DNA of 64,000 nt from Morella rubra (taxonomy: Eukaryota > Streptophyta > Magnoliopsida > Fagales > Myricaceae), in assembly GCA_003952965.2 (NCBI GenBank), contig CM025853.1, positions 11,169,187-11,233,186 of the forward strand, in the 5' to 3' direction. The translations under genes and the position numbers were made by a program. Each line of letters begins with the position of its first letter. Position 1 is the first letter of the stretch. Below the pieces are notes generated by a model. It saw nothing but the letters and a program-made list of their open reading frames with translations. It ran no database searches and was not told the origin of the DNA. This document shows positions 47,144 to 58,016 of this stretch, one piece after another.

Positions 47144-47817
47144 GGGGGGCACACTTTGCATCCTCGAACTTTGGGGTCATTTCTAAGGTACAACCACTTT
47201 TATTCATTTCATTAGATTTAAACATCAAACTACCCGTTTCCATTAAAAAGCACCCTTCACCTCAAATGGCTGTTACATCTGACGCCAAACGCATCACGTG
47301 CTGTCCACATGACCAATTATAATGCGAACTTCCCGTTTTGCCCTTCTTTAATGAATATAGACGTTAAGCTACTCCCCCACCCGACAGCAACTATTTCCGT
47401 TTGAAGCTTTCGAGCCCTAGCGAACTCCAACGACAAGCAACCTTCGTGCTCCAAGGACAAGCAGGATGGCGTCACAATAGTAAATACCGTACTTCTAGTG
47501 GCTTATTTTGCTTCTACCTGCATATTTTCTTAGGCTCCTTTGTTGCCCCATTGTGCTGTGTTCTGGATTTACTTAATTTTAGGATTTACATCTAGTTGCT
47601 TAGGCTTCTGTTGAATATTTTCTTCGGCTCCTTCGTGCCCCAGTGTTCTATGTGACACTGGTAACCCATGTCTTATTTTTGCTAGTTTTCCCTTTTTTTC
47701 ATTATTCTGCCTCATCATTTTAATTAAACTGCATCCTTCCCATTTTGCCCGAATAGTTAAATTTCTTCCTTTAATACACGTAATGAATTGTATTATTTAC
47801 TCAGTGATGCACAGTCC

Positions 47818-48411
47818 TCACCAAGTAGTGGAGGTTCACCTACCAGTTGGGCTGGAGATTCCAAGAAGAACCTTCTTTGTTGGTGTAGGGTTTATTCATG
47901 CTTGAAGACTGCCTACATGTAAGAGAACTTTAGTAGAAGGTTTTTTAGCTGTGTTAACCATAATGTAATCCATTGTCTTCCACTTTTAGAATTTAGTTTT
48001 CACTCTGTGTTAACAATAAGTTAGTCCATTGTTTACCCGTGTTTAATGGTGGCTTTTAAAGATTTGATATAATGTCAGATTGGGAGATCATGCCAATTTT
48101 TCAGTTGGTTTGATCCTCCTATGTGTGTTCATGGAAGGAGGGTTTTAAGACGTCTTCGGGAGAGACATGAGAAGACACGCATGGAGGAGGAGGACTCTTT
48201 GAAGACAAGTTTGACTGTGGAATGCAATCTGAGAAACCGGCTTCGCTTAGAGTTGGCTTCCGCAAAATTCAGTCACAATGAAGAGTTAAAATTCTACAGA
48301 AGACTGCTGTTAATATCATTCATGGTGATTTGTGTGTTGTTCCTGTTGTTGTTGCCCTCAGTGTATGTCAGGAGGAAAGTAATGGGTGTTTGCCCAGCCT
48401 TGGCACCATAA
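47818..48411 (+). pseudogene. GRF zinc-finger / coiled-coil / membrane-anchor gene carried by the MULE
   Basis: The second half of a GRF-type zinc finger is clear at 48091-48150 (CQFFSWFDPPMCVHGRRVLR). A charged helix rich in R, E and K, likely coiled-coil (about 48150-48300), and a single hydrophobic segment (LLISFMVICVLFLLLLPSVY) follow, ending at 48411. A first exon with SPTSWAGD and LLCWCRV (the CxC of the finger) is readable at 47818-47917 and ends near a GTAAGAG donor; the acceptor is about 48077 or 48087. The layout is that of the GRF-TM proteins often found in plant MULEs. No in-frame ATG is seen for the first exon, so the gene may be degraded. The function is unknown; a role in nucleic-acid binding at a membrane is only a guess. 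Confidence 0.65.
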
Positions 48412-48723
48412 TGCGAAAAAGTATAATCGTAGTTTCACTATTTGACATGCCTACTTGGAGAGACTTATTTTGTAATGTGCATGTTAGACGTAATGCCTAC
48501 TTTTATAGGCTATTGTAACCTGTTGTTAATTGAGAAACATAGCAAAGTGTAAAAGTGCAAGTTGTACATATCCATTAACACAAAGTTTCCAAAAGTGCAA
48601 AATGCACATGTTCGATCTACGTAACAAAAGTGGTTGTTTCAGTTCGATCTAGGAGACAAAAGTTACATAACCACACCCATGTAGATAACAAAAGTGACAT
48701 GTACATATCCAACTAAACAAAAT

Positions 48724-51660
48724 TTACATAAGCAGACCCAACAGAACAAATTTACATAAGCAAAGCCATCTACAAAAAGAAAACTCATTTCTTCTGAGCT
48801 GTCTTTCTCTTCTTCCTTTCTTCAACTCTCTGTATGGCCTGGTCAATGGTTGGGACCACCACTCTGTTGGAGCTTCTAACTTTCTGCTACTATGCAACCA
48901 TAAAACCAGGGCCAAATTTGGCCCACAGAGTATCTGGGGTACACCAGGATATGGGATGTGTTGATGTTTGACTCGGCCTATTCTCCGGTATAGATAAGTC
49001 TACAATCTCACACTCCCCTTGGCTAGCCCTTGCACTTGACAACGTGCCCACTTCAGCAACCTTCCTTGCAAACCTTCGATGTACTCTAGATGCAATGGAG
49101 GAGTCCAGTTGTGATGTGTAGTTTCTACGGACAGTGAGCTTTGGTGTAGCCTTCCTTGTTGCTGGAACAGGTTGAGAGGCAGTCATAGTAGGTTGGGGTA
49201 TTTGGGCCGATGCCTAAAAAAACACAGAAACCAAATGGAATTAAAGTCACTGAAGTCACCTAGTTTATCTTTTAGATCTTACAAGTCAATTGATTCAGAA
49301 GTTTCCAATGGAATTAAAGGACAGAAAAATAATAAGAAACTACTTCTCCCCCACCCCACCTACATCAGGTTATATCCTTAAGGCAACCATAAAAAAAAAT
49401 GAGAAAAGAAGGTACCACAAGACATCGAAAGCAGCCACAAGTTTACCTCTACTGGACTATCTGTTCTAGCCATAGAGCTTTGCGAAGAACTTCCAACTTT
49501 CTTCTTATGTTTCTTTTTATTTTGCACTTCAGGTTGGGTAGATTGAGAAGGTTCTACAAATGGTGGAGCCAGCATCAATGCTGCAGGGGGAGAACAACTG
49601 CAAAAAAAAAAAAAAAAAAAAGATCACATTCATTGGACTGTTTAATAATTTGGTTGCTTAAACAAATGAAGGTTGTATGGCATACCTCATCTGGTCCCAA
49701 CTCATCTACTGATGCAAAAGATTCTCCCTCAACAAAGGGGGCTGTTGGAGCTCTCAAGTGTGATTGTCTCATTACTGCCTTTCTCCTAGAGCAGGTCCTC
49801 TTATTGTGTCCAAGTTCCTTGCATTCTGAAAACTTCATTGGTGTTTCAGTCTTCGTCATCTGTATACCGTTATTGCAAGGCTCGCCTTGACCTCTTTTCC
49901 TGAGTTTTTTCGGCCTACTAGGTTGTATTCTCACAGAAGGAGGCTGAACTACATCGTAGTTTGTTTTCCTCCATTGATTTTCATCAGGCATTGGGTATAT
50001 GATTGGTGCGTAGACATCGCAATTGGAGCATAGACTTTTGATAAAGGAACCAACTCCAACTATCCTTTATTTCTGCCTCAACCGCTGCCATCGCAATTGG
50101 ATACATGTTGTCATTGGCATCTCTTGAGACGACAGTCAACAATTGTCCCTTAATTGACCCTTCAAGTGGCACCCATCGAGTCCAATCAAGGGCCTGCAGC
50201 CCTCCTTAAACCCCGACTTCATTGCTACCAGCGAAACATAGCATCGTTGGAAGATGGGTGTCAACTCAGGGGGTATCCTCTCCAACTTCACCAAAACACA
50301 ACTCCCTCTATTGGTCTCCCTCAAGGTCGCTGCGTAATCCCAAAGACAATGATATTGCTCAGAATGTTTTCCAAACACTCTAGCTCGTGCATTTCTCCTA
50401 GCACAATACACTTGTCCGTCACTAACATCCACCTTCCACTGCCTCTTCACTTCTTGAGTTATGGAGTCAACTGGCATGTTGGGCTGCGTCTTGAACTGCT
50501 CTAAATATTTATCAATTATAAACCTAGACCCCACTAGCGAGCTCCGATACTTCTTCGTACATCGATGGGTACTTTCTAAATTTCTGATTTGGAATGTCAT
50601 ATCCCCCTTCATCCACCGAGCATATACTCTATAATCGCGTCGCGGTGCGTCCCAGCACACGACAATGATCTTATCAGAGCAGTTTTTCTTAAAGTGTATG
50701 TCCTTACCTTTCAATATGTTTTCCTCACGTACTGCATCTCTAAAAAGTTTGGAGGATGGGAACTTCATCTTGAGCTTCAAAACTGGAGCAACCAAGTCTC
50801 TCTCATGAAACTCAGGTCCGCGATATGGCTCAGGCAAACTGCTTGCGTCTTCTCCCATATCACTGACTATAGGAGAGGCCACGACATTACTTCTTGCCAT
50901 TTCAGAGCCATTACCTGCAACACATTGACAAAAGGAGGTGCATTGTTAAAGACATGTTATCAAAATTAAAGCCGCCGAAGTACTTAAAATATAAAACTAC
51001 TAAGTCAATGTTATCAATTTACCTTCACTCTCTTCTGATTCTTGTTGCATGGTTTCTTTCATAGGAGCCTTGCCCTTCCTTGTGTGACGATGACAATCAT
51101 CATGACCCTGGTCCCCCCCTTCATCGTCACATACGTTATCCCCTCACTCCCTGTCGTATATCCGACATCTCCACCAGATAAGGACGGAGGTCTAACTTTA
51201 GATGCTCCGGCACCATCTCTGTCAGCTTTGTCTTCACCCACATCAAAAAGTTCTTCATCAGAGCTCAGAACTTGATCCTAGAATGGATCATTCAGCCCCA
51301 AACGATATTTGTCCCTTTCCTCCGACTGTACAGCCTCCTCACCAACATTTGTGGCCACCCCAATATCATCAAATGAAACCACGTATAATATTATGACGGA
51401 CTGACCCTCATGACATCTCATCATCTCCAGAATATCATGGTTAGATGATATAAGTTGCAGCCCTTCATCAAGAGTTTTTGTTGGTTGCTTGTAGTAAACA
51501 AGGTCACCTGCCTTGTAACCGAATGATTTAACGATGCTCTCCACCTCGAAGAATGATAGGCAATCTGGATCGTAGGGTTCATCATACATGCCTACATCTC
51601 TCCCCCACGTAAGTGCACCCGAATTGCCTACTAAATCGTCCACCGTAATGAACTTCAAAT
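48724..51660 (-). pseudogene. MULE transposase (MuDR type), with the catalytic core largely lost
   Basis: Read on the minus strand: a PB1-like N-terminal domain (about 51300-51660; YDPDCLSFFEVESIVKSFGY, then LDEGLQLISSNHDILEMM), an acidic linker (about 51040-51275), the MuDR N-terminal domain (50900-50300; FPSSKLFRDAVREENIL, STHRCTKKYRSS), the start of the catalytic domain GLDGCHLKG with GQLLTVVSRDANDNMYPIA (about 50060-50190), and directly after it the region downstream of the core, with a zinc-knuckle remnant ECKELGHNKRTC (about 49800-49830) and a basic tail (48724-49186). Most of the DDE core and the SWIM finger are missing between about 50000 and 49980. The element therefore cannot move itself. 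The frame is also broken. Confidence 0.85.
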
Positions 51661-52977
51661 AGAAAGAACTCAAGAGCCATGTTTGATTTAAAATAAACCA
51701 CATATCAGCAATATAGATTCGTATAACATAATAATTAATAGTAGCAATGGTAAGCAATGAGTTTTTTAATGTTAAATGGTACTGCACAATCATTATATAG
51801 TTAAGCAATGAGTATTTTAATCTAAAATGGTAATGCACAGTCATTACTTAGTTAAGCAGTGAGTTCTTTAAAGATAAATGGTATTGCAGAATCATTATTT
51901 ACTTAAGCAATCACTTTTTTAATATAAAAATGTACTGCACAGTCATTGTTTACACACTAAACAAACTGACCCACAGAACACATATCTGCAAAAGTATCCA
52001 GCCAAGAACGTGCAAAAACACAGGGACCCAGAAGCACTGCGTTCAAAGCAATGTACTTTAACCTATACGAGCAACAAAACATTTATATTTTTATGGGACC
52101 ACTTGCTTTGACTCGAAGCTAAGCTAAAGTAAACTAATAGCAGCCAACACATTCAACATGCGGGACAAAGGGGGGGACCACGGTAACCAGTGGGATTTAA
52201 AATTCCAACTAGGCAAGAAAAATAACCTGGGCACTTTCGCTTTATGCATGGAATCAAGTTAATAGTACGTATAAAATCCATGACCAACAAACGAATTTCC
52301 AATTTTGATCGAAAACCCTAAACTTCACTAACTAACAAACAAGTGCCGAAACCCTAAAATAACAGTGAGAAAAGGCAAAACAACCATTTATCAAGAACCG
52401 AAAGCCATACTTGTACCAGATCTAAGGTCTCTTCAAATCTTGCGACTCTAATCACGAAATGATAACCACCGAAGACAACACAGGCCACTGGGTTCGAGGA
52501 GTTGATTTCGAACACTTAGCGTTTTTCCTTTCCCTCGATTCAAGCTTAACGTCTATATTCATTAAAGAAGGGCAAAATGGGAAGTTCGCATTATAATTGG
52601 TCATGTGGACAGCACGTGATGCGTTTGCCGTCAGATGTAATGGCCATTTGAGGTGGAGGGTGTTTTTTTAACGGAAACGGGTAGTTTGATGTTTAAATCT
52701 AACGAAATGAATAAAAGTGGGTGCACCTTAGAAATGACCCCAAAGTTCGGGGGTGTAAAGAGAATTTTTTTCCTTTTTTAAATTTAGTCTTAGAGGGGTA
52801 TTTTGGTCATTTTGCATGATTTTCCGTCTGACTTAACTCTTTATTTGGACGAGGGGCGTTAATTGATGATTTTCAAAAGTTACGAGGCTTAAATCGCCGT
52901 TTTGAAAGTTGCGGGTACTAATTTGATTTTTACTCATACTTACGGGGCCTAACTATGACTTTACCCCTTTTATTTTT

Positions 52978-53225
52978 AATGATTTTTTGTAATATTATTT
53001 GTAGGTTTATGACAAGAACATATCAAATATTTAAATAAGATGAACTGGAAAATTCTCTTCTTAATGAAATTAATATGTTTTAATTTTTGTGAACATAATT
53101 CTTGATATACATGTGGAAGTGTGAGGGTAACAGAGATTTTTATAAACTAGTTTTTTATTTGTTTAAACTGTTAGATGGAAGATATACAAAACAACAGTCA
53201 TCTATTTCGTGAAGAAAAAAATAGA
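52978..53225. other. AT-rich spacer
   Basis: No feature is recognised. Confidence 0.4.
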
Positions 53226-53460
53226 GATAAATATACTTTGCAACCAAATCTATTAATATTTTTTGTCACATTGCTCTAATGAGATTTTTTGGCACCTAAA
53301 ATTATATTTTTACCTTGATAAAGTGGACACAGGAGATCTTTACACTTTACATCAAAATCTATTATTTTTATCACATTATACCTATCAACTATTAGTTTCA
53401 GAAACTTTAAACTATTGTACAAATTTTCGGCAATTTTGACAACTAAAATTATGATTCTGT
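53226..53460. mobile_element. MITE remnant, related to family 1
   Basis: It carries the family phrases TTTTTGTCACATTGCTCTA and TTTATCACATTATACCTATC and begins AGATAAATATACTTTGCA, like the element at 19176. The right arm is incomplete and no target duplication was found. Confidence 0.45.
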
Positions 53461-53563
53461 TACCTACTCGTCTACCTCATTTTATACTCATATCACCTTT
53501 TTTCAACTCATTAATGACTTTCCCAACTGTGACTTTCTACACCAATTCAATCATGGTCATACA

Positions 53564-54757
53564 CAGTGGCGAAACCATGACCCAACCTAGGGGAGAACTT
53601 TTAAAGCGAAATGATAATTTTTTTTTTCTACGTAATGCAAAAAGTGTCTTAGAGTTAAAATATCAAAAAATTAAGGACTAAAAGCATTAAAAATATTGAA
53701 ATACACATATCATACTATTTGCTGAGACTGAGAGGTGATAATTAGATCCTTCGGTATGCATCTTCTGAAAACATTGCAAAATAGCTTTGTTCTCAATAGT
53801 TTCAAATTTTTTCCTCTCGATGTATACTATCATGCTATCATTCATCCACTCATCTCCCATCTTATTACACAAATTAGTTTTGATAAATTCATCGTGGAGA
53901 ACACTCTCTCAACGGTTGCAGTCGCAACTAGTAATAACAATGACAACTCAATAAAGAGATAAACCAATTGAAATAGAGCATTCTTTCCTGTCTTAACCAT
54001 CTTCACAACAAGACCTCCAATATCTTAAAACCCATAAAGCACCATTATTTCTTGCATCATAAATGTAGGAGTGAAGTTGATCTCTAATATATATATATAG
54101 GTAAAGTTTAGGGTTCACAATAGAATTGCATTTTGGAACTGCAAACAGTTTCAACGATTCAGCCACAAGGGAGAACAAGGGTTGACACCTACATTAATTA
54201 TGCGTTGGATTTATGAAAATATTTAATCATCGCTGATCTCTAATGCTTCGGTTTGCTTAAACTTGCCCTCACTCGTAGAGAGAAAAAAGAAGAAGAAGAA
54301 AAAGAACATGCCCCCTCAACTTCTTGTAAGGTGTGATTCAATTGCTGTGATTTCTAATCTTCTTCTGTTTCTCAACTAGTTTGATGTAATTCTAATATAT
54401 ATCTTTTGTTCGAGTTAGATTTATCAAAAACTTGTGCTAATTTAATTTTGTTCCCAGATGATATTGATTAAAAGCAGTTTGTGATTCTAGAAAAACAAAG
54501 CAATATGACTCGATCACATGCATAATTGTGTTCATGGAATCTAGGGCTTATCGCTAAAACCAAATGTCTAATGTATTCAGAATGTACTGGAGATCACAAA
54601 ATGTTTTGGGCAAGCCAAGGGGGCCTGGAATCACAGGGGGCAAAACCTTAAAAACAATAAAATAAAATAAAAGATTAAAAAAATTAAAATTAAAATTTAT
54701 CTGGCAGAAGCCATTGGGGCGAGTGCCCTTGTTCGCCCCGGCTTGATTCCGCCACTG
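53564..54757 (-). mobile_element. Deletion derivative of the hAT family
   Basis: A 1,194-bp element with terminal repeats CAGTGGCGAAACC (left) and CAGTGGCGGAATC (right, other strand) and a perfect 8-bp target duplication GTCATACA (53556-53563 and 54758-54765). Its left 500 bases match the transposase 3' end of the element at 39252-43155 (shared CTACGTAATGCAAAAA and ACTATTTGCTGA). The C-terminal peptide NKMGDEWMNDSMIVYIERKK is readable on the minus strand. The rest (54085-54560) is unrelated to that element as far as I can see. It is non-autonomous. Confidence 0.9.
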
Positions 54758-54879
54758 GTCATACATGCTATATGATGCACTTGATCTCTTTCTTGAAGAT
54801 GCATGTCTACGTGGATCTTACTCATAGTCACTTAGCAAGCATCTCATTGGAGCTGTCTATTATTAGCTCACTATATATG

Positions 54880-55095
54880 TACTCCAACAATTTTGATTTC
54901 TTGGATGGAAAGGTTCGTCCCAAAAACTATTTGAAAGTACGGTCCGGTCCGGTTTGTGTTTTTTCGTCCCACATCCATTCCAGTAACTGCATCCCAAAAA
55001 GTTTTTTGCAACGGAATTTGCCAACCGTCCCAAAACGTACTAGGCCGGCCTTTCGGACGGATTTGCCGTCCGAAAAAGACTAGATTTCTTATAGT
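54880..55095 (-). mobile_element. CACTA-type terminal fragment
   Basis: On the minus strand, from 55095, it reads CACTATAAGAAATCTAGTC, then CGGACGGCAAATCCGTCCG, the usual look of CACTA (En/Spm) transposon ends with short GC-rich inverted motifs. The other end was not found with certainty (CACTATATATG at 54868 is a weak candidate), so this is probably a fragment. Confidence 0.5.
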
Positions 55096-55323
55096 GAATC
55101 TTGAGCTAGCTCCCAAGTCTATAGCAAATCCTAAAACTTGTAGATGTTAAAAAATCTCCGGACCTCGAGGTATTGAAGTATCCTTCTACTACCTCTAGCT
55201 GTTGGCATGCAAGCTGAGACCTTGCAGTGATCAAGTCTAACTACCTACGTACCCACATATTTCAGAATTTATTTCAAAATCTGTCCTCAAAAGTACTTTT
55301 GGGTGTCCCAAAAAAATCCATTC

Positions 55324-55473
55324 TAAAAATTAGTCATATTAATTTGTTGTAGTGCTGGCTAGAAGCTGTGGTCTAAAAATTAGTCATATTAATTTGTTGT
55401 AGTGCTGGCTAGAAGCTGTTGTCTAAAAATTAGTCATATTAATTTGTTGTAGTGCTAGCTAGAAGCTGTAGAC
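55324..55473. repeat. 50-bp tandem repeat, three units, each with a CACTA-like end
   Basis: Three head-to-tail units of exactly 50 bases start TAAAAATTAGTCATATTAAT and differ at one to three bases. Each contains TTGTTGTAGTG, which on the minus strand reads CACTACAACAA, like a CACTA transposon terminus. Confidence 0.92.
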
Positions 55474-56621
55474 TATGTGGATGGATCGGTAGTACTCTAC
55501 TATATATTCCACTAGATGAACTCAGTCAGCCCGTTCATCGTCTCTTATAACCTCTTGCTCTATAAAACGAGAATCAATTAGTAATTGAGTCCATATAATG
55601 TCAAGACAGACGTTGGTTGCTAGGTTTAGTACATCAATTTTGACCCTAATTTTCTTCAGATCTCGCAAGTTTCTATGAAACATTAAGAACTGATCTAGGG
55701 ATTAACAAGTCAACCCGTGGAGATCTTGCAACATCGTCAAGTGCAGGCTTTGGCACCAACTGTAGTAGGATCGATGAACCTTAATGATATCAACTAATTA
55801 ATGCAGGTAAAAGAAGAAGTTTCCAAAGAATAAGTACGACACTACTCCCTTAATAAACTTCTTGATTCACCTGGAATATCAAATGTAAGGCCTGACCTTC
55901 TTCTAAAGTATTGATCACCTAATTAAAATCCCTAGATTAATTAAGGACTTCAACACTTTGCTAATTAATTTAATAGAATATCATGAAGACTTATGAAAAT
56001 TAAGAGAAAAAAAATCTCCAACTGTTATATATATATTCAATAGTACTCAAAAGCTGGTAATTTGCCTGGGCTCTCAGCTACGTACAAGTGATGAACAAAT
56101 CGAAAACCCTAATAGATCAAAACAGATTAAATTGAAAATATTCCTAATTGACGCGTCTTCAGTACATATTATGATCAAGTGCTCCAATGAAACTTCAAAT
56201 GGAGGCAGCCCAGAGATTTTTGGATTTCATTCGAAATGAGCGCCTGAAAAGTACTTCAAATACGAAATTAAGCCGATCAAGATAGTTTTATTCGAAATTT
56301 TCTGGAAAGAACATTAAAATAAAAGCTATATATATATAATCTAAAGAGCCCTAGAGCGTTGCATTCCAAGCAGCATTCAAACGGGCTCATCTAGAGACCT
56401 GTGTTCAGACGAACGTGCGTTTAAAAATGGGCTCATCCGTACTGTCTGAACGCAATTTTGAATGAAATTTGTGGCTAGTTTGTGTACAAGTTTCTTCTTC
56501 TTCTTAATTTGGTATCAATCAGGAAGACATGTAAATCTTTCGCTCTGTAGTTTGGATTATATATAGTTCATCAATTGTAGAGGAGAAAAATTCCTAATCA
56601 AACCATGATGAAGGGATATGG

Positions 56622-56665
<44 letters not shown>

Positions 56666-57187
56666 AATTTTAGGTTTTCGAGTACCTCGGAAAGGATGTT
56701 GAAAAATAGCACCAGGAGCTGAGAGAAAGAGGGCAAAGTCAAAAGGTTGAAAATAGTTTTGCATATATGGAACAAACTATTTACTTCGATTTCTAGAAAG
56801 ATATCCCACGAATATTAATTGCATCTGACTTAGAGAATCTCGGTGTAATTTAGACTAACACAAATAGCCAGGCTTGGAGTTGGAGAAGAACATCTAATAA
56901 GTGAAAAGCACATGGAAAACAATTTACATGGAGCTTCCCTTTTCCCGTTTTCCAGTCACGCGCGCACTTGGCGCTTCCATTGACAGTTCTTTTTTCTTTT
57001 TCAATTTGCCGAGACCTTCCTTTGACATCTCATTTGCATAGAATGAGATATTCAAACTATTTACTTCGATTTCTAGAAAGATATCTATTAATTGCATGAC
57101 CTGGTGTGGCCAAGTTGTTTAAGTTGATCATGGAGCTCCCTTCTAGTCTTGATTGACAAACAGAAGCGCTGACTAAGAAGGAGACTA
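55474..57187. other. Spacer and 3' side of the AP2/ERF gene
   Basis: No gene is recognised. An (AT)n run lies at 56624-56663. The phrase TATTTACTTCGATTTCTAG occurs at 56779 and 57058, a short direct repeat of about 27 bases. The part next to 57188 should hold the 3' UTR of the minus-strand gene. Confidence 0.4.
56624..56663. repeat. (AT)n microsatellite
   Basis: Forty bases of pure AT repeat. Confidence 0.95.
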
Positions 57188-57835
57188 CTACAACACAGAA
57201 GAGTAAACCTTGGAACTACCAAATGAGACCTCAGAAAGCTTGTTTCTATCATGATCGAAAGTACAGTCTCCGGATTCAGAGCTGGATGATGAACAAACAA
57301 TAGTTTCTTCAACGAGGGTATCAAAATAGCTCGAATAAACTTCGTTACCTGAAATCTGATTTTCCCATGGAATGATCGTGGGAAAAAGAGATGAGGATCT
57401 TGCATGGTTCTTCATGATTGCATGATGAAGAAGCCGAGAAAGCCTTGGATTTTTTCCCACTAAACTGCAACTTTCTTCCTGCGTGTTCATGTTTCCATTA
57501 CAGGGGAAGTTTGTCTTTGCATTTCTTCCTCTTAGAAGCCTGGCCGCGCTGTCGTAAGCATGGGCAGCCTCTTCTGCACTATCAAAAGTCCCTAACCACA
57601 GCCTCATCTTCTGCGAGGAGACCTTGATTTCAGCAATCCATCTTCCGGAGGGCCTTTGTCTCACCCCTAGATACTTTCCTCCCTTGCTGTTCCCCTTCCT
57701 TGCTAGCTTCATGCTTGCTTCTTCATCATTTTCATAGACTTTTTCCGGATCCAGAGGTACTGCGTCGGTCGTGTGATAATTTTTACATGAGTCTTGAGGT
57801 TCAAATGGGATTCCTGAGATCTCTAGGTTGTCCAT
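57188..57835 (-). CDS. AP2/ERF transcription factor, RAP2.11/ERN-like
   Basis: A 215-residue, single-exon nuclear DNA-binding protein. One AP2 domain lies at about residues 54-111: [17 protein letters not shown] (the beta-sheet part that touches DNA), then [19 protein letters not shown] and [12 protein letters not shown] single AP2 domain places it in the ERF family. The spelling [21 protein letters not shown] is closest, from memory, to the RAP2.11/ERN branch, but the subgroup is not certain. The N-terminal 45 residues are acidic; the C-terminal part is rich in S and E, with an SSSSSESGD run that could serve activation. The start at 57835 gives [14 protein letters not shown]; no earlier in-frame ATG was noticed. 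The frame is intact. A TATA-like motif lies about 170 bases upstream. Confidence 0.92.
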   Translation of the reverse strand: MDNLEISGIPFEPQDSCKNYHTTDAVPLDPEKVYENDEEASMKLARKGNSKGGKYLGVRQRPSGRWIAEIKVSSQKMRLWLGTFDSAEEAAHAYDSAARLLRGRNAKTNFPCNGNMNTQEESCSLVGKNPRLSRLLHHAIMKNHARSSSLFPTIIPWENQISGNEVYSSYFDTLVEETIVCSSSSSESGDCTFDHDRNKLSEVSFGSSKVYSSVL

Positions 57836-58003
57836 GAGAATAGAAGAAGGTCTTGTTTAGCAAAAATGAGAACAATGAGACGAACCATGAGATGGTCACA
57901 TAGACTAAAGAATGATGGTGGACCGGATGAGGGCAAGTTGATTGTCTGGTATCAGTATTGTCTTTTACAAAAGTGACGACATAGATAAATGAACAGTGAT
58001 TTG

Positions 58004-58016
58004 TATATAAATATAG
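58004..58016 (-). promoter_or_regulatory. TATA-like box of the AP2/ERF gene
   Basis: On the minus strand it reads TATATTTATATAC, about 170 bases before the start codon at 57835. The distance fits a plant core promoter with a leader of about 130-140 bases. Confidence 0.45.

Larger units (their letters stand above)
47089..52773 (-). mobile_element. MULE (Mutator-like transposon) with long TIRs, two genes
   Basis: An element of about 5.7 kb with inverted repeats of about 220 bases: 47146-47370 and 52543-52773, sharing AACTTTGGGGTCATTTCTAA, CACGTGCTGTCCACATGACC and the inner end AGACGTTAAGCT. The likely target duplication is TTTAAATTT (47080-47088 and 52777-52785), possibly part of a longer shared TTTTTTAAATTT, so the exact ends are uncertain by a few bases. 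The left end carries an expanded AT run. Inside are a minus-strand transposase relic and a plus-strand GRF-finger gene. Confidence 0.88.
46801..52967. mobile_element. Mutator-type MITE, family 3, copy 2, split by a MULE
   Basis: The left part 46801-about 47088 and the right part about 52777-52967 are the two ends of the same MITE as at 45783-46289 (GGGTAAAGTCATAGTTAGCC at the left end; the complement at the right). It is flanked by the direct repeat TTTTATTTTT (46791-46800 and 52968-52977). Taking out the MULE between them leaves a MITE of normal size for the family. Confidence 0.85.

Noticed and set aside
49399-49890. A 163-codon plus-strand frame
   Set aside because: It runs antisense to the zinc-knuckle part of the MULE transposase and spans a poly-A run; shadow of the real frame.
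54868-55095. A complete short CACTA element starting at CACTATATATG
   Set aside because: The 3-bp flanks (GCT and AAT) do not match and the left end does not mirror the right one, so only the right terminus is kept as a fragment.
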